From Acidobacteriota bacterium (GTDB lineage: Bacteria > Acidobacteriota > Vicinamibacteria > Marinacidobacterales > Marinacidobacteraceae): DNA of 64,000 nt. The translations under genes and the position numbers were made by a program. How positions within the stretch are numbered: position 1 is the stretch's first letter; each line of letters starts with the position of its first letter. Below are positions 26,401-33,744 of this stretch, in pieces. Below the pieces are notes generated by a model, which was not told where the DNA came from, did not search any database, and saw nothing but the letters and a program-made list of their open reading frames with translations. The DNA lies in assembly GCA_022822745.1 (NCBI GenBank), contig JAJEAO010000032.1:1-64000 (forward strand), in the 5' to 3' direction.

Positions 26401-26586
26401 GTTACCCTGACCGCCGCCGAAGCCCTCGGGCTCGAAGGGGAGCTCGGCGTCGTGGCGCCGGGCGCTGTCGCCGACCTGGTGATCCTCGAAGGGGATCCGC
26501 TGGAGGACATCCGGAACCTGCGCCGGATCCGCGCGGTCCTGTGGAACGGGCGGCTCGCGACCCTCGATCAGCTCCTCGGCTACTGA
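23500..26586 (+). CDS. Secreted TolB-propeller amidohydrolase
   Basis: 1028 residues from ATG 23500 with a signal peptide (ALVATVATALAASAQEAP). Residues about 40-620 are two sets of WD40/TolB-like beta-propeller blades, recognisable by repeats such as PAWSPDGSRVAFSSDRGGTY and PVWLPDGQTVVFSSDRGGT. Residues 625-1028 form an amidohydrolase domain: MLMPGLIEMHTHP with H691 and H693 (HxH metal ligands), SHELYPAV and GVEHIKGTS (further His ligands) and AGTDTP (Asp). The fusion is frequent in Acidobacteriota and Gemmatimonadota and is annotated as amidohydrolase or prolidase-like; it likely cleaves peptides or cyclic amides outside the cytoplasm. Substrate unknown. Confidence 0.87.
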   Translation: MRRTPWSALSVPALVATVATALAASAQEAPERRVRVEEGTSFAVAATADGETIVLDLQGTLWRLPAVGGVAEALTDGLGDDRLPDVHPDGDRVAVQSYRAGTWDLWEIPLDGGEPVPLTATVFDDREPAWSPDGSRVAFSSDRGGTYDIWVLDPTTGDAQAVTSALGNESEPAWIPASDDHPEALVFVAVPEGEAEGSVLYLPLEEGAEAIPVPGTEGMIAAPSPSPPGGRIVFRRLHYRGLTLMGTRFDMGVASELVVAPLPSRGAPGEPRILDGAGEDIFPFRAAWLDGDILYAADGRVRRLSVAAADDEPPVPATIPMSVELGYRRPPARQGTIRTDREEPQPVRGIVRPSLSPDGTRLLYAALGDIWVAPVDGSEAPLPVTRDDWLDTDPVWLPDGQTVVFSSDRGGTMDLWEKRLGTAPGAGMLQLTARFGAETSPAASADGARLAWLDERGNLRVSLREGDPGEAEGGEALFEGVRGLGTPSWSPDGETVAVSTLARFSSRFREGRNRIALVAASSGEARVLDEPAGSFGTRDGDGPVFSPDGRSLAFAYDGGLAVLTLDGSQSPVGAPRSIFEGPADYPAWAPDGASLTILSGGRVLRVPVDGGEPETIPVRHFFDISRPTGGILFRDFAVLDVEAGAVRPGMDVLVEAGRIVSVEPTGAEPAEDTRVVGGGGAMLMPGLIEMHTHPMAPAFGNRLGRIHLAYGITSLRITAASTYRALEERESILAGRRVGPRVFLTGATLDGTRIYYPGAAAGTSGRVADTVFRQAEELDYDLIKTYVRLDDATQRDAIRRAHAAGKFVTSHELYPAVRYGVDGVEHIKGTSRRGFSPKVTDLGRSYEDVRSLMAESGIFFTPTLLIYGGWDLALAREPRLLLEDRRILSFPPWLSNQLTGAPAPEADPEERLRLMGPMWDTVAAVSAGGGRVIAGTDTPIIPYGLGLIVEVEQLAEAGLGPAGAIRAVTLTAAEALGLEGELGVVAPGAVADLVILEGDPLEDIRNLRRIRAVLWNGRLATLDQLLGY

Positions 26587-26699
26587 AATCGGGCCGTCCT
26601 GTGCTACTTTCGCCCCCTTGCGAGGGTGCGCCCCGGCCCATGCCGAGCTGACGCGGCGCATCAGGACGAACCTTCGAACGGCGCAAGGAACACTCACTC

Positions 26700-26975
26700 A
26701 TGACCAAGGCGAAACTCGTGGCGTACCTCGCGGAACACGCCGACATCAGCCGGCGCGAGAGCTTCGAAATGCTGAACGGGCTGCGGGACATCGCCGTGGC
26801 CGAACTGAGCGCGGGACGCGATTTCACGCTCCCGGGGATCGGGAAACTGAGCGTCGTCGAGCGCAAGGCGCGGCGGGGCCGGAACGTCCAGACCGGAGAG
26901 CCGATCGAGATTCCGGCCCGCAACGTGGTGCGATGCCGGATCTCGCGTCCGTTCCAGGACGACTGCTGCTCCTGA
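26700..26975 (+). CDS. HU-family DNA-binding protein
   Basis: 91 residues, a histone-like nucleoid protein. Starts MTKAKLVAYLAEHADISRRE and has the DNA-binding arm region FTLPGIGKLSVVERKARRGR then NVQTGEPIEIPARNVVRCRI. Length is standard. A weak Shine-Dalgarno (AAGGAA) precedes the ATG. Ends with DDCCS, an unusual two-cysteine tail. First gene of a same-strand run continuing to pyrF, with 49 bp before the GspE-like gene. Confidence 0.9.
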   Translation: MTKAKLVAYLAEHADISRRESFEMLNGLRDIAVAELSAGRDFTLPGIGKLSVVERKARRGRNVQTGEPIEIPARNVVRCRISRPFQDDCCS

Positions 26976-27024
26976 CAGGGCCGCACTCCGCATCGGGCTG
27001 CGGGCGCCCGCCGGGGAGGTGAGG

Positions 27025-28614
27025 ATGAGCCCGCCGGGCGGGTCGGCGCCGTCGGACTTCTACGAGGCGGCGGACCTCGCCGGCTACCGGGACGATCCGG
27101 CGCTCTGGCGCGCCGTGCCCATGGAGCTGGTGCGCCGGTTCCGGTTCGTTCCGCTCGGCGAGGACGGCGAGCGCCTCGAGGTCGCGCTGCCGGCCCCGGT
27201 GGCGGAAGAGGAAGTGGACCGACTGGAGCTGCTGCTCCGGCGTCCCCTCGTGATCCGCGTCGGGGACGGAGACCTCATCGCCGGGATCATCGAGCGGAAC
27301 ACGAACTCCAGCTTCCTGCTCGACCGGGCCTCCGAGGACCTGCGGATCGAGCTTCTGGGGCGGGACGGCGGAAGCGGCGGAACGCCCCTCATCTCCCTGG
27401 ACCCCGATGGCCCCGACGGGGGCAGCCCGGTCGTGCGCCTCGTGGACTCGCTGCTCGTGAACGCCATCGAGCGGCGGGCGACCGACATCCACATCGAGAC
27501 GAAGGCCAGCGAAGTCGTGCTCAAGGTCCGGGTGGACGGCATCCTCTACCCGGCGATGGAACCGGTGGACGCGGTCCACAACCAGACCATCGTGGCCCGC
27601 CTCAAGGTGATGGCCGAACTCGATGTCGCCGAGCGCCGGATCCCCCAGGACGGCCGGTTCCGGGCTGCGCTCGCCGACGGTCGCGGCGGCCACCGGACGG
27701 TGGACTTCCGAGTCTCCGTCATGCCGAGCGTCCACGGCGAGGACGTCGTCATCCGGGTGCTCGACAAGGAGCACCTCGGCGCCCGCTTCGAGGCCCTGTC
27801 GCTCGCGGCGCTCGGGTTCGCCGGGCGCGACCTTCGCCTCCTCCGCGCCCACGTGCGCCGGCCGTTCGGGATGGTCCTGGCGACCGGCCCGACCGGGAGC
27901 GGAAAGACGACGACCCTCTACGCCGCGCTCTCCGAGATCGCCACGCCGGAGGAGAAGATCATCACGATCGAGGATCCGGTGGAGTACGAGATCGCCGGAG
28001 TCACCCAGGTTCCGGTGAACGAGAAGAAGGGGCTCACATTCGCCCGCGGCCTCCGCTCCATCCTGCGCCACGATCCGGACACGATCATGGTGGGCGAGGT
28101 CCGGGATCCGGAGACCGCCGCGATCGCGGTTCAGGCGGCTCTCACCGGACACCTCGTGCTCACCACGGTCCACGCGAATCACAGCCTCGACGTGATCGGC
28201 CGATTCCTCCACATGGGCGCCGATCCGCACAACTTCGTGTCGGCGCTGCACTGCATCTCGGCGCAGCGGCTGGTCCGGCTGCTGTGCATCGCGTGCCGTC
28301 GGGAAGCGGCGCCCGACGCGCGCGAGCGGGCGGCGCTCCGCGTCCTCGACGAGCCCGCCGAGCGCGTCTTCCGTCCGGTGGGCTGCCGCCGCTGCGACGG
28401 CGCCGGGTTCCGCGGTCGGACTGCCGTGGCCGAGGTTCTGCCCCTCGACACCGAGATCCGCGAGATGATCCTGGCGCGGCGCCCGGCGGCGATCCTCCGG
28501 GAACACGCCGAGCGCGGCGGGATGGCGCCGCTGCGCCGCCGCGCCCTCGAGGCCGTCGCCGCCGGAGCGACGACGCTCGCCGAGGCGAACCGCGTCACGA
28601 CCGGCGACCCGTGA
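27025..28614 (+). CDS. GspE/PilB-family secretion or pilus ATPase
   Basis: 529 residues from ATG 27025, preceded by a strong Shine-Dalgarno (GGGGAGG); a GTG two codons earlier overlaps that site and is less likely. N-terminal MshEN-like part, then a hexameric AAA motor: ATDIHIETKASEVVLKVRVD (Asp box region), Walker A TGPTGSGKTTTLYAAL near 288-300, ITIEDPVEYEI, Walker B LRHDPDTIMVGEVRDPETA and HLVLTTVHANHS. Zinc pairs CIAC near 421 and CRRC near 454 are the GspE/PilB zinc module. It would power a type II secretion or type IV pilus-like machine, but no partner genes are present here; instead its stop overlaps pyrK (GTGA). Confidence 0.92.
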   Translation: MSPPGGSAPSDFYEAADLAGYRDDPALWRAVPMELVRRFRFVPLGEDGERLEVALPAPVAEEEVDRLELLLRRPLVIRVGDGDLIAGIIERNTNSSFLLDRASEDLRIELLGRDGGSGGTPLISLDPDGPDGGSPVVRLVDSLLVNAIERRATDIHIETKASEVVLKVRVDGILYPAMEPVDAVHNQTIVARLKVMAELDVAERRIPQDGRFRAALADGRGGHRTVDFRVSVMPSVHGEDVVIRVLDKEHLGARFEALSLAALGFAGRDLRLLRAHVRRPFGMVLATGPTGSGKTTTLYAALSEIATPEEKIITIEDPVEYEIAGVTQVPVNEKKGLTFARGLRSILRHDPDTIMVGEVRDPETAAIAVQAALTGHLVLTTVHANHSLDVIGRFLHMGADPHNFVSALHCISAQRLVRLLCIACRREAAPDARERAALRVLDEPAERVFRPVGCRRCDGAGFRGRTAVAEVLPLDTEIREMILARRPAAILREHAERGGMAPLRRRALEAVAAGATTLAEANRVTTGDP

Positions 28615-29441
28615 GTCGCCCGGCCGCCCCTCCGCGCCGGGATCTCCGGGCCCGCCTCGTCCGCCGCGTGGAGCTCTCCGCCGACGCGCAGCTCCTGCGC
28701 TTCGAGTCGGCCTCTCCGTCCCCGGCGCTGCCGGGACAGTTCGCCATGCTGCGCCTCGAGGGCGGCGGCCTGCTCCGCCGGCCCTACTCCTATTGCGACC
28801 TCGACGACTCCGGCGATCCGTTCCGCTTCTCGCTCCTCATCAAGGAAGTGGGCGTCGGCACCCGGGCCCTGATGCGCCTGCGGGACGGGGGAACCGTCTC
28901 CTGCCTCGGGCCGCTCGGAACCTGGTTCGAGCCGCCCTCCGCGGAAGAGACGGCGGTCGTGGTCGCGGGCGGCGTCGGGATCGCGCCGTTCGTCCTCTTC
29001 TGCCGCCGTCTCGCCGAAGCGGGCCGGAGCGGCATCGTGCTGCTCGGCGGACGGCGCCGTCCCGATCTCTATCTTCGGGAAGAGTTCGAACGGTTCGGCA
29101 TGGAGGTCCGGTGCGCCACCGAGGACGGGAGTTTCGGACAACGGGGCTACGTCACCGAGCTCCTCCCCGAGGCGCTGGCGGACGCCACCGCGCCCCGGGT
29201 GTACTCCTGCGGCCCCACCGGCATGCTCCTCCGGACCGCGGAACTGGCCCGGCGGGCCGGCGCGCCCCACCAGGTATCCATCGAGCGGCGGATGGGGTGC
29301 GGGATGGGGTGCTGCCTCGGATGCGTGGTGTGGGCCGGCCGCCGCCCCGGAGACCCGCCGGAGTACCTCCGAAGCTGCACCGAGGGCCCGGTGTTCGACG
29401 CCGACGCCATCGCCTGGGACCGGGATCCCCACCCGTTGTGA
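28611..29441 (+). CDS. pyrK: Dihydroorotate dehydrogenase electron-transfer subunit
   Basis: 276 residues from GTG 28611. Ferredoxin-reductase-like protein: FAD-binding RRPYSYCD near 60, NAD-binding VAGGVGIAPFVLFCRRL near 118, and a C-terminal cysteine cluster MGCGMGCCLGCVVW plus a later Cys (LRSCTEG) for the [2Fe-2S] centre. It passes electrons from dihydroorotate oxidation by PyrD (class 1B) to NAD+. Overlaps the upstream ATPase by GTGA and the downstream pyrD by GTGA, so translation is coupled. Confidence 0.93.
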   Translation: MSRPAAPPRRDLRARLVRRVELSADAQLLRFESASPSPALPGQFAMLRLEGGGLLRRPYSYCDLDDSGDPFRFSLLIKEVGVGTRALMRLRDGGTVSCLGPLGTWFEPPSAEETAVVVAGGVGIAPFVLFCRRLAEAGRSGIVLLGGRRRPDLYLREEFERFGMEVRCATEDGSFGQRGYVTELLPEALADATAPRVYSCGPTGMLLRTAELARRAGAPHQVSIERRMGCGMGCCLGCVVWAGRRPGDPPEYLRSCTEGPVFDADAIAWDRDPHPL

Positions 29442-30397
29442 GCCGAGCCGAAGCCCCCGCCGTGGACCTGGGGGTCGAGATCGCCGGCCTCCATCTGCCG
29501 ACGCCGCTGATCGCGGCCAGCGGGACGTTCGGCTACGGCGACGAGTACGCCGGCGTGGCCGACTACGGCGCCATCGGCGCGATCTCGGCCAAGGGGCTCT
29601 ACCTGAACCCCCGGGACGGATGCCCGCCTCCCCGGATCTGGGAGACGCCCTCGGGGATGCTGAACGCCATCGGGCTCCAGGAAGTCGGCATCGAGCGCTT
29701 TCTCGCCGAGAAACTGCCCTCGGTGCGCGCCCTCGGCAAGGTGCTGATCGCGAACATCTGCGGCAGCTCGTTCGAGGAGTACGGCGAGCTGGCGCGCCGC
29801 CTCGACGACGCGGAAGGCGTCCACGGGATCGAGGTGAACATCTCCTGTCCCAACGTTTCCGCCGGCGGGATCGAATTCGGTTGCGACCCGGACATGGCGG
29901 CGCGCGCCACCGAGGTCGTCCGGCGCGGAACCCGGCTGCCGGTGATCCCCAAGCTCAGTCCCAGCGCCTCGGACATCGGCGGCATGGCTCGACGCGTGGA
30001 GGACGCCGGCGCGGACGCGGTGTCCCTCATCAACACGATCCCGGCGATGGCGGTGGACGTGGAGACGCGCCGCCCCCGGCTCGCCAACACGATCGGGGGC
30101 CTCTCCGGACCGGCGGTGCGGCCGGTCGCGGTCCGGATGGTGTGGCAGGCGGCGCGGGCGACGCGCCTCCCGGTGATCGGGATGGGCGGGATCGCCGGCG
30201 CGGAGGACGCCATCGAGTTCCTTCTCGCCGGGGCGTCGGCGGTCCAGATCGGGACGATGAACTTCGTGGACCCCGGGGTCTGGCGGCGCACGCGGAGCGA
30301 CCTCGAGGACTACTGCCGGCGCCACGGCGTGGCGCGGGTGCGGGATCTGACCGGCGCGATGGAGCCCTTCCCCCCGGCGCCGGAGGTCCGGCGATGA
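29438..30397 (+). CDS. pyrD: Dihydroorotate dehydrogenase, class 1B catalytic subunit
   Basis: 319 residues from GTG 29438. FMN TIM barrel converting dihydroorotate to orotate. Catalytic Cys C137 in NISCPNVSAGG, substrate and FMN motifs ASGTFGYGDEY, SAKGLYLNPRDG, LINTIPAMAVD, GLSGPAVRPVAVRM and GMGGIAGAEDA. Cys rather than Ser as base and the pyrK neighbour define the 1B class. Overlaps pyrK and pyrF by four bases at both ends. Confidence 0.95.
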   Translation: MSRAEAPAVDLGVEIAGLHLPTPLIAASGTFGYGDEYAGVADYGAIGAISAKGLYLNPRDGCPPPRIWETPSGMLNAIGLQEVGIERFLAEKLPSVRALGKVLIANICGSSFEEYGELARRLDDAEGVHGIEVNISCPNVSAGGIEFGCDPDMAARATEVVRRGTRLPVIPKLSPSASDIGGMARRVEDAGADAVSLINTIPAMAVDVETRRPRLANTIGGLSGPAVRPVAVRMVWQAARATRLPVIGMGGIAGAEDAIEFLLAGASAVQIGTMNFVDPGVWRRTRSDLEDYCRRHGVARVRDLTGAMEPFPPAPEVRR

Positions 30398-31134
30398 GTT
30401 CGACCGAAGCGCCGCGGTCCCGGATCGCTCCGGCCGGGAGCGGGGAACTCGTGGTGGCGGTGGACACGCCTTCGCTCGACGCCGCCCTCCGGCTGCGCGA
30501 CCGGCTTGCGGGCGCGGCTCCGTGGTTCAAGGTGGGCAAGGAGCTGTTCACCGCGGCCGGACCCCGGGCGGTCCGGGAGTTCGCCGACGCCGGTCGCGTC
30601 TTTCTCGACCTCAAGTTCCACGACATCCCCGCCACCGTCGCCGGGGCGGTTCGGGCGGGCGCCGCCCTCGGGGCGGGGATCGTGGATGTCCACGCTTCCG
30701 GAGGCGAGCCGATGATCGCCGCGGCCGCGGAGGCGGCGGCGAATGCGCCCGAGCCCCCGATCCTCCTCGCGGTCACGGTGCTCACCCACCTCGACGAACA
30801 GGCTGCGGCCAACGTGTACGGGCGTCCGCTGGCGGCGCAGGTCCGGCGACTCGCCCGGATCGCGCGCGCCGGCGGCGCCGCCGGCGTCGTGGCCTCGGCC
30901 CTCGAGGCGGCTGCGCTGCGCGAGGAGTTCGGAGACGGGTTCGTCCTTCTCGTCCCCGGGATCCGGCCCCGGTGGGCTGCCGCGGCCCACGACCAGCGCC
31001 GGGTCGCAACTCCCGCCGAAGCGGCGCGGCGGGGCGCGAACTACATCGTCGTCGGCCGCGCCATCACCGGAAACTCCGATCCACGGACCGCGGCGCTGCG
31101 CGTCCGAGACGAAGTCGCGGACCTCGGCCCCTGA
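30394..31134 (+). CDS. pyrF: Orotidine-5'-phosphate decarboxylase
   Basis: 246 residues from ATG 30394. Catalyses the last step of UMP synthesis. Family core FLDLKFHDIPATVAGAVRAG (the Lys/Asp pair of the active site) near 70, VDVHASGGEPM near 97, VLLVPGIRPR and NYIVVGRAIT at the phosphate site. ATGA overlap with pyrD. pyrE is not in the window. The operon seems to end here, 125 bp before pal. Confidence 0.94.
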   Translation: MSSTEAPRSRIAPAGSGELVVAVDTPSLDAALRLRDRLAGAAPWFKVGKELFTAAGPRAVREFADAGRVFLDLKFHDIPATVAGAVRAGAALGAGIVDVHASGGEPMIAAAAEAAANAPEPPILLAVTVLTHLDEQAAANVYGRPLAAQVRRLARIARAGGAAGVVASALEAAALREEFGDGFVLLVPGIRPRWAAAAHDQRRVATPAEAARRGANYIVVGRAITGNSDPRTAALRVRDEVADLGP

Positions 31135-31196
31135 CCTCCCGCACGGCCCGCACCGCCTTCCCTCACGGCCGAAAGGGGTGGGCCCGTGATAATGAA

Positions 31197-31225
31197 TTGA
31201 CGGAAACCAACCGATCCGATACCTT
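31197..31225 (+). promoter_or_regulatory. Candidate sigma-70-type promoter for pal
   Basis: TTGACG (31197-31202), a 17-bp spacer and TACCTT (31220-31225), in an AT-richer patch (GATAATGAATTGACGG) that stands out from its surroundings, 34 bp before the pal start. A Shine-Dalgarno-like GGAGGG lies at 31250-31255. The -10 match is poor. Confidence 0.4.
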
Positions 31226-31259
31226 TTAGCCGGTTGAAGTCTCCGCCCCGGAGGGTCTT

Positions 31260-31823
31260 GTGAGGAAAGCTGTCTCCATCCTGTTGCTCGTTGCATTGTC
31301 GGCGGGCCTCGGCCTCGTCGCGGTGGCGTGCTCGAGCGCCCCCCCGCCACCTCCGCCGCCGCCCGAAGAGCCGCCTCCGCCACCGCCGCCGCCGCCACCT
31401 CCTCCGCCGCCACCGCCGCCGCCGCCTCCGACGCCTCCCAGCGAGCGGGATATGTATCTGGATGCGGACATGGCCGAGCTGCAAGGGAACCTCGCGGATG
31501 TCTTCTTCGCCTACGACGAGTCGGAGCTCACCGACGCGTCCCGGGAGTCCCTCCGCATGAACTCGGACTGGCTTCAGCTCCCCTACGTCTCGGCGACGAT
31601 CCAGGTCCAGGGGCACTGCGACGAGCGCGGCACGGTGGAGTACAACCAGGCGCTCGGAGAGCGTCGCGCCCGCGCCGCCTACGACTACCTGACCTCTCTC
31701 GGCGTTCCGGCCTCACGGCTGGAGATGGTCAGCTTCGGCAAGGAGCGCCCCCAGTGCACCGAGAGCGAGGAGAGCTGCTGGCAGCAGAACCGGCGGGCTC
31801 ACTTCCGGATCACCGCCCGCTGA
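31260..31823 (+). CDS. pal: Pal-like OmpA lipoprotein with polyproline stalk
   Basis: 187 residues, GTG start after GGAGGG. Signal peptide with lipobox LVAVACSS (Cys near 24). Residues 27-60 hold thirty prolines interrupted by two Glu and a Thr. The C-terminal OmpA-like domain reads FFAYDESELTD, IQVQGHCDERGTVEYNQALG, RRARAAYDYL and VSFGKERPQC, the standard Pal peptidoglycan-binding motifs. Pal tethers the outer membrane to the cell wall with the Tol system; no tol genes are in the window. The proline stalk is far longer than in E. coli Pal and may span a wide periplasm. Confidence 0.93.
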   Translation: MRKAVSILLLVALSAGLGLVAVACSSAPPPPPPPPEEPPPPPPPPPPPPPPPPPPPPTPPSERDMYLDADMAELQGNLADVFFAYDESELTDASRESLRMNSDWLQLPYVSATIQVQGHCDERGTVEYNQALGERRARAAYDYLTSLGVPASRLEMVSFGKERPQCTESEESCWQQNRRAHFRITAR

Positions 31824-31849
31824 TCGGTTAGCAGCAAGCCGACTCACGG

Positions 31850-31875
31850 CCCGTCGTCGCGTCCGCGGCGACGGG
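31850..31875. terminator. Hairpin between convergent pal and NtrC-like genes
   Basis: An 11-bp stem (CCCGTCGTCGC / GCGGCGACGGG, one mismatch) with a four-base loop, 27 bp after pal and 22 bp before the end of the convergent gene, followed by TCGTTTG. The position suits a bidirectional terminator. Confidence 0.5.
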
Positions 31876-31896
31876 TCGTTTGCTGTACCGGGCGCC

Positions 31897-33312
31897 TCAG
31901 CGGCGGGCGCCGGCTCGCCGCTTCGGCCGCCGGAGGAGACCGTGCCGCTTCATCTTCTCGTGGAGCGTCGTGGGATTCACCTGGAGCAACTGGGCGGCGC
32001 GCTTCTGGTGCCCCCCGACCCGGCGCAGCGCCCGTTCGATCAGCGTGCGCTCGATGCCCGCAAGCACCTCCCGGAGCGGCTTCGCCTCGCTTCCCGACGC
32101 CACCGGCAGGGGGCTGTCCGGGGGAGTCGCGATCTCGTCCGGCAGGACCGAGCCATCGAAACGGGACACCGCCGCGGTCGCGACAGCCCGCTCGACCCAC
32201 ATCCGCAGCTCGGCCGTGTTTCCCGGCCAGTCGTAGGCGCTGTAGGCCTCGATCGTCGCGCCCGAGACGCCCCACGGCCCGACCCGGGAATCGCGACAGG
32301 AGGCGGACAGGAAGTGGAGGGTGAGAGCCGGGATGTCCTCGCGCCGGGCCCGCAGCGGCGCGATCTGAAGCGAGAAGCCTCCAACCCGGGACCGCGGCGC
32401 CGTCCGCCCGGCTCCGGCTCGGGGGATCCGGGAAACGAGCAGGCGGAACGGGAGGGGACGGCGCAGGGCGTCGCGGAGGATCGCCTGGTCCGGGGGCGCG
32501 AGCTGGTCCGCGCCACTGAGATAGACGCTGCCCGGGCGACCGCGGAGGATCGGCCCCGGAACCCGCGCCTCGCCTGCCGCCCCCGGCTCCCCGGCGGCGC
32601 GACGGAGCGCCGCGAGGATCGTCCCCAGCTCTCCGGCCGGTAGTCCCGGGGCGGCCAGGGGCACGAACGCTTCCGAGGCGCGCCGGGAGAGTCGGTGGAC
32701 CATCTCGGCCGCGAGCCGCCGCCCGGACCCCGGCTCTCCGACGATGCGGACCGGCCCGTCGCCGAATGCCGCGGTCGTGATCGCGCTCCTCACGGCGGCG
32801 GCTTCGGCGGAACAGCCGACCCAGGCTTCGAGCCGGGCCGCGGCGCGCAGCTCCTGACGGAGGATGCGGTTCTCGTGGATCAGATTCCGATAGACGAGAG
32901 CCGAGTCCAGCGCGCTGAGCAGCGCCTCCCGGAGGACCGGGACCGCGATCACGCGCGGGCGGGGCGGAGCGAGATCCTCGAGGGCCGGCCAGTTCGCGCC
33001 GGATCGGGCCATGACCAGAACCGCCGCCTGCGGGCCGACCCGGGCCACCTGCTCGAGCGCCTCGGCGGCGTCGAGTCGGTCGAGCGAACTGGCGTCGAGG
33101 ACGATGACCGAAGCCCCCGTCAGTTCATCTCCGAACTGCCCCCGCGCCGGCCAGGGAGCGAGGACGACCCGCCAGCCGTCCGCTTCCAGGATCCGGGCCG
33201 CCTCCCGGGCCGCCGGTCCCTCGCCGAGGACCGCGATGCGCTCTCCGGCGGCGGATCGGCTCCCGCCCGCAGCCGGAGCGGTCCGCGACGCGGCGGGCAC
33301 CAGAGCGGACAT
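31897..33312 (-). CDS. Degenerate NtrC-like regulator
   Basis: 471 residues built like a sigma-54 activator: an N-terminal receiver-like domain (about 25-135; VIVLDASSLDR), an AAA+ region (about 165-390) and a Fis-type helix-turn-helix (KRAAQLLQVNPTTLHEKMKR near 440) that looks intact. The ATPase is degenerate: Walker A reads VGEPGSGRRLAAEM with Arg for the essential Lys, the GAFTGA sigma-54 contact loop is absent, and the Walker B segment reads GSVYLSGADQL where DE is expected. The second region of homology LREDIP is kept as RREDIPALTLHFL and DWPGNTAEL matches the usual WPGNVREL. I infer a DNA-binding regulator that no longer hydrolyses ATP or activates sigma-54. Confidence 0.8.
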   Translation of the reverse strand: MSALVPAASRTAPAAGGSRSAAGERIAVLGEGPAAREAARILEADGWRVVLAPWPARGQFGDELTGASVIVLDASSLDRLDAAEALEQVARVGPQAAVLVMARSGANWPALEDLAPPRPRVIAVPVLREALLSALDSALVYRNLIHENRILRQELRAAARLEAWVGCSAEAAAVRSAITTAAFGDGPVRIVGEPGSGRRLAAEMVHRLSRRASEAFVPLAAPGLPAGELGTILAALRRAAGEPGAAGEARVPGPILRGRPGSVYLSGADQLAPPDQAILRDALRRPLPFRLLVSRIPRAGAGRTAPRSRVGGFSLQIAPLRARREDIPALTLHFLSASCRDSRVGPWGVSGATIEAYSAYDWPGNTAELRMWVERAVATAAVSRFDGSVLPDEIATPPDSPLPVASGSEAKPLREVLAGIERTLIERALRRVGGHQKRAAQLLQVNPTTLHEKMKRHGLLRRPKRRAGARR

Positions 33313-33505
33313 GCAACTTCGGAGAGCCGTATCCCGCGACGCATCCCTTCGGAGGCCCGCGGTTGCGGTCGCCCTGGCCCCGAACCGGATCGCCGGCCCC
33401 CCAGGGCGCCCCCCGTTCGCAGTCCCGGGAACGGCTCCTGACCATCAGAAACGCCGCTCGGCGCAATCGGTTCCGACAGATCCACGGAGCACCCCTCCCT
33501 ATGCA
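33313..33505. other. Upstream region of the NtrC-like gene
   Basis: 193 bp with no credible gene, running into the tandem repeat that starts at 33506. It should contain the promoter of the minus-strand regulator, but no clear element was recognised. Confidence 0.4.
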
Positions 33506-33741
33506 GCGCCACTCCTTCTATGGCGCGTCCCCGTTCTCCCGGTAGGGATTCTCCAGAGCGGCAATTCCCGACGCGAACCCGGCTGCGCCCTCGCAGTGCC
33601 AGTCTGGAGACTGGCCCTCCATACGCGCCACTCCTTCTATGGAGCGCCCCGGTTCTCCCGGTAGGGGTTCTCCAGAGCGGCAATTCCCGACGCGGGCGAG
33701 GCTGCGCCCTCACAGTGCCAGTCCGGAGACTGGCCCTCCAT
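33506..33741. repeat. Two tandem 117-bp copies of a mosaic intergenic repeat
   Basis: Units at 33506-33622 and 33625-33741, around 90 % identical, each containing TTCTCCCGGTAGGG, then TCTCCAGAGCGGCAATTC, and ending in an 18-bp hairpin (GCCAGTCTGGAGACTGGC in unit 1, one base changed in unit 2) and CCTCCAT. Related hairpins lie at 50566 and 58141. The second unit ends three bases from the pdxT stop, so it may act as its transcription terminator. Confidence 0.85.
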
Positions 33742-33744
33742 GCC

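Noticed and set aside
33506-33741. CRISPR array
   Set aside because: Only two units of 117 bp with no spacer pattern and no cas genes in the window.
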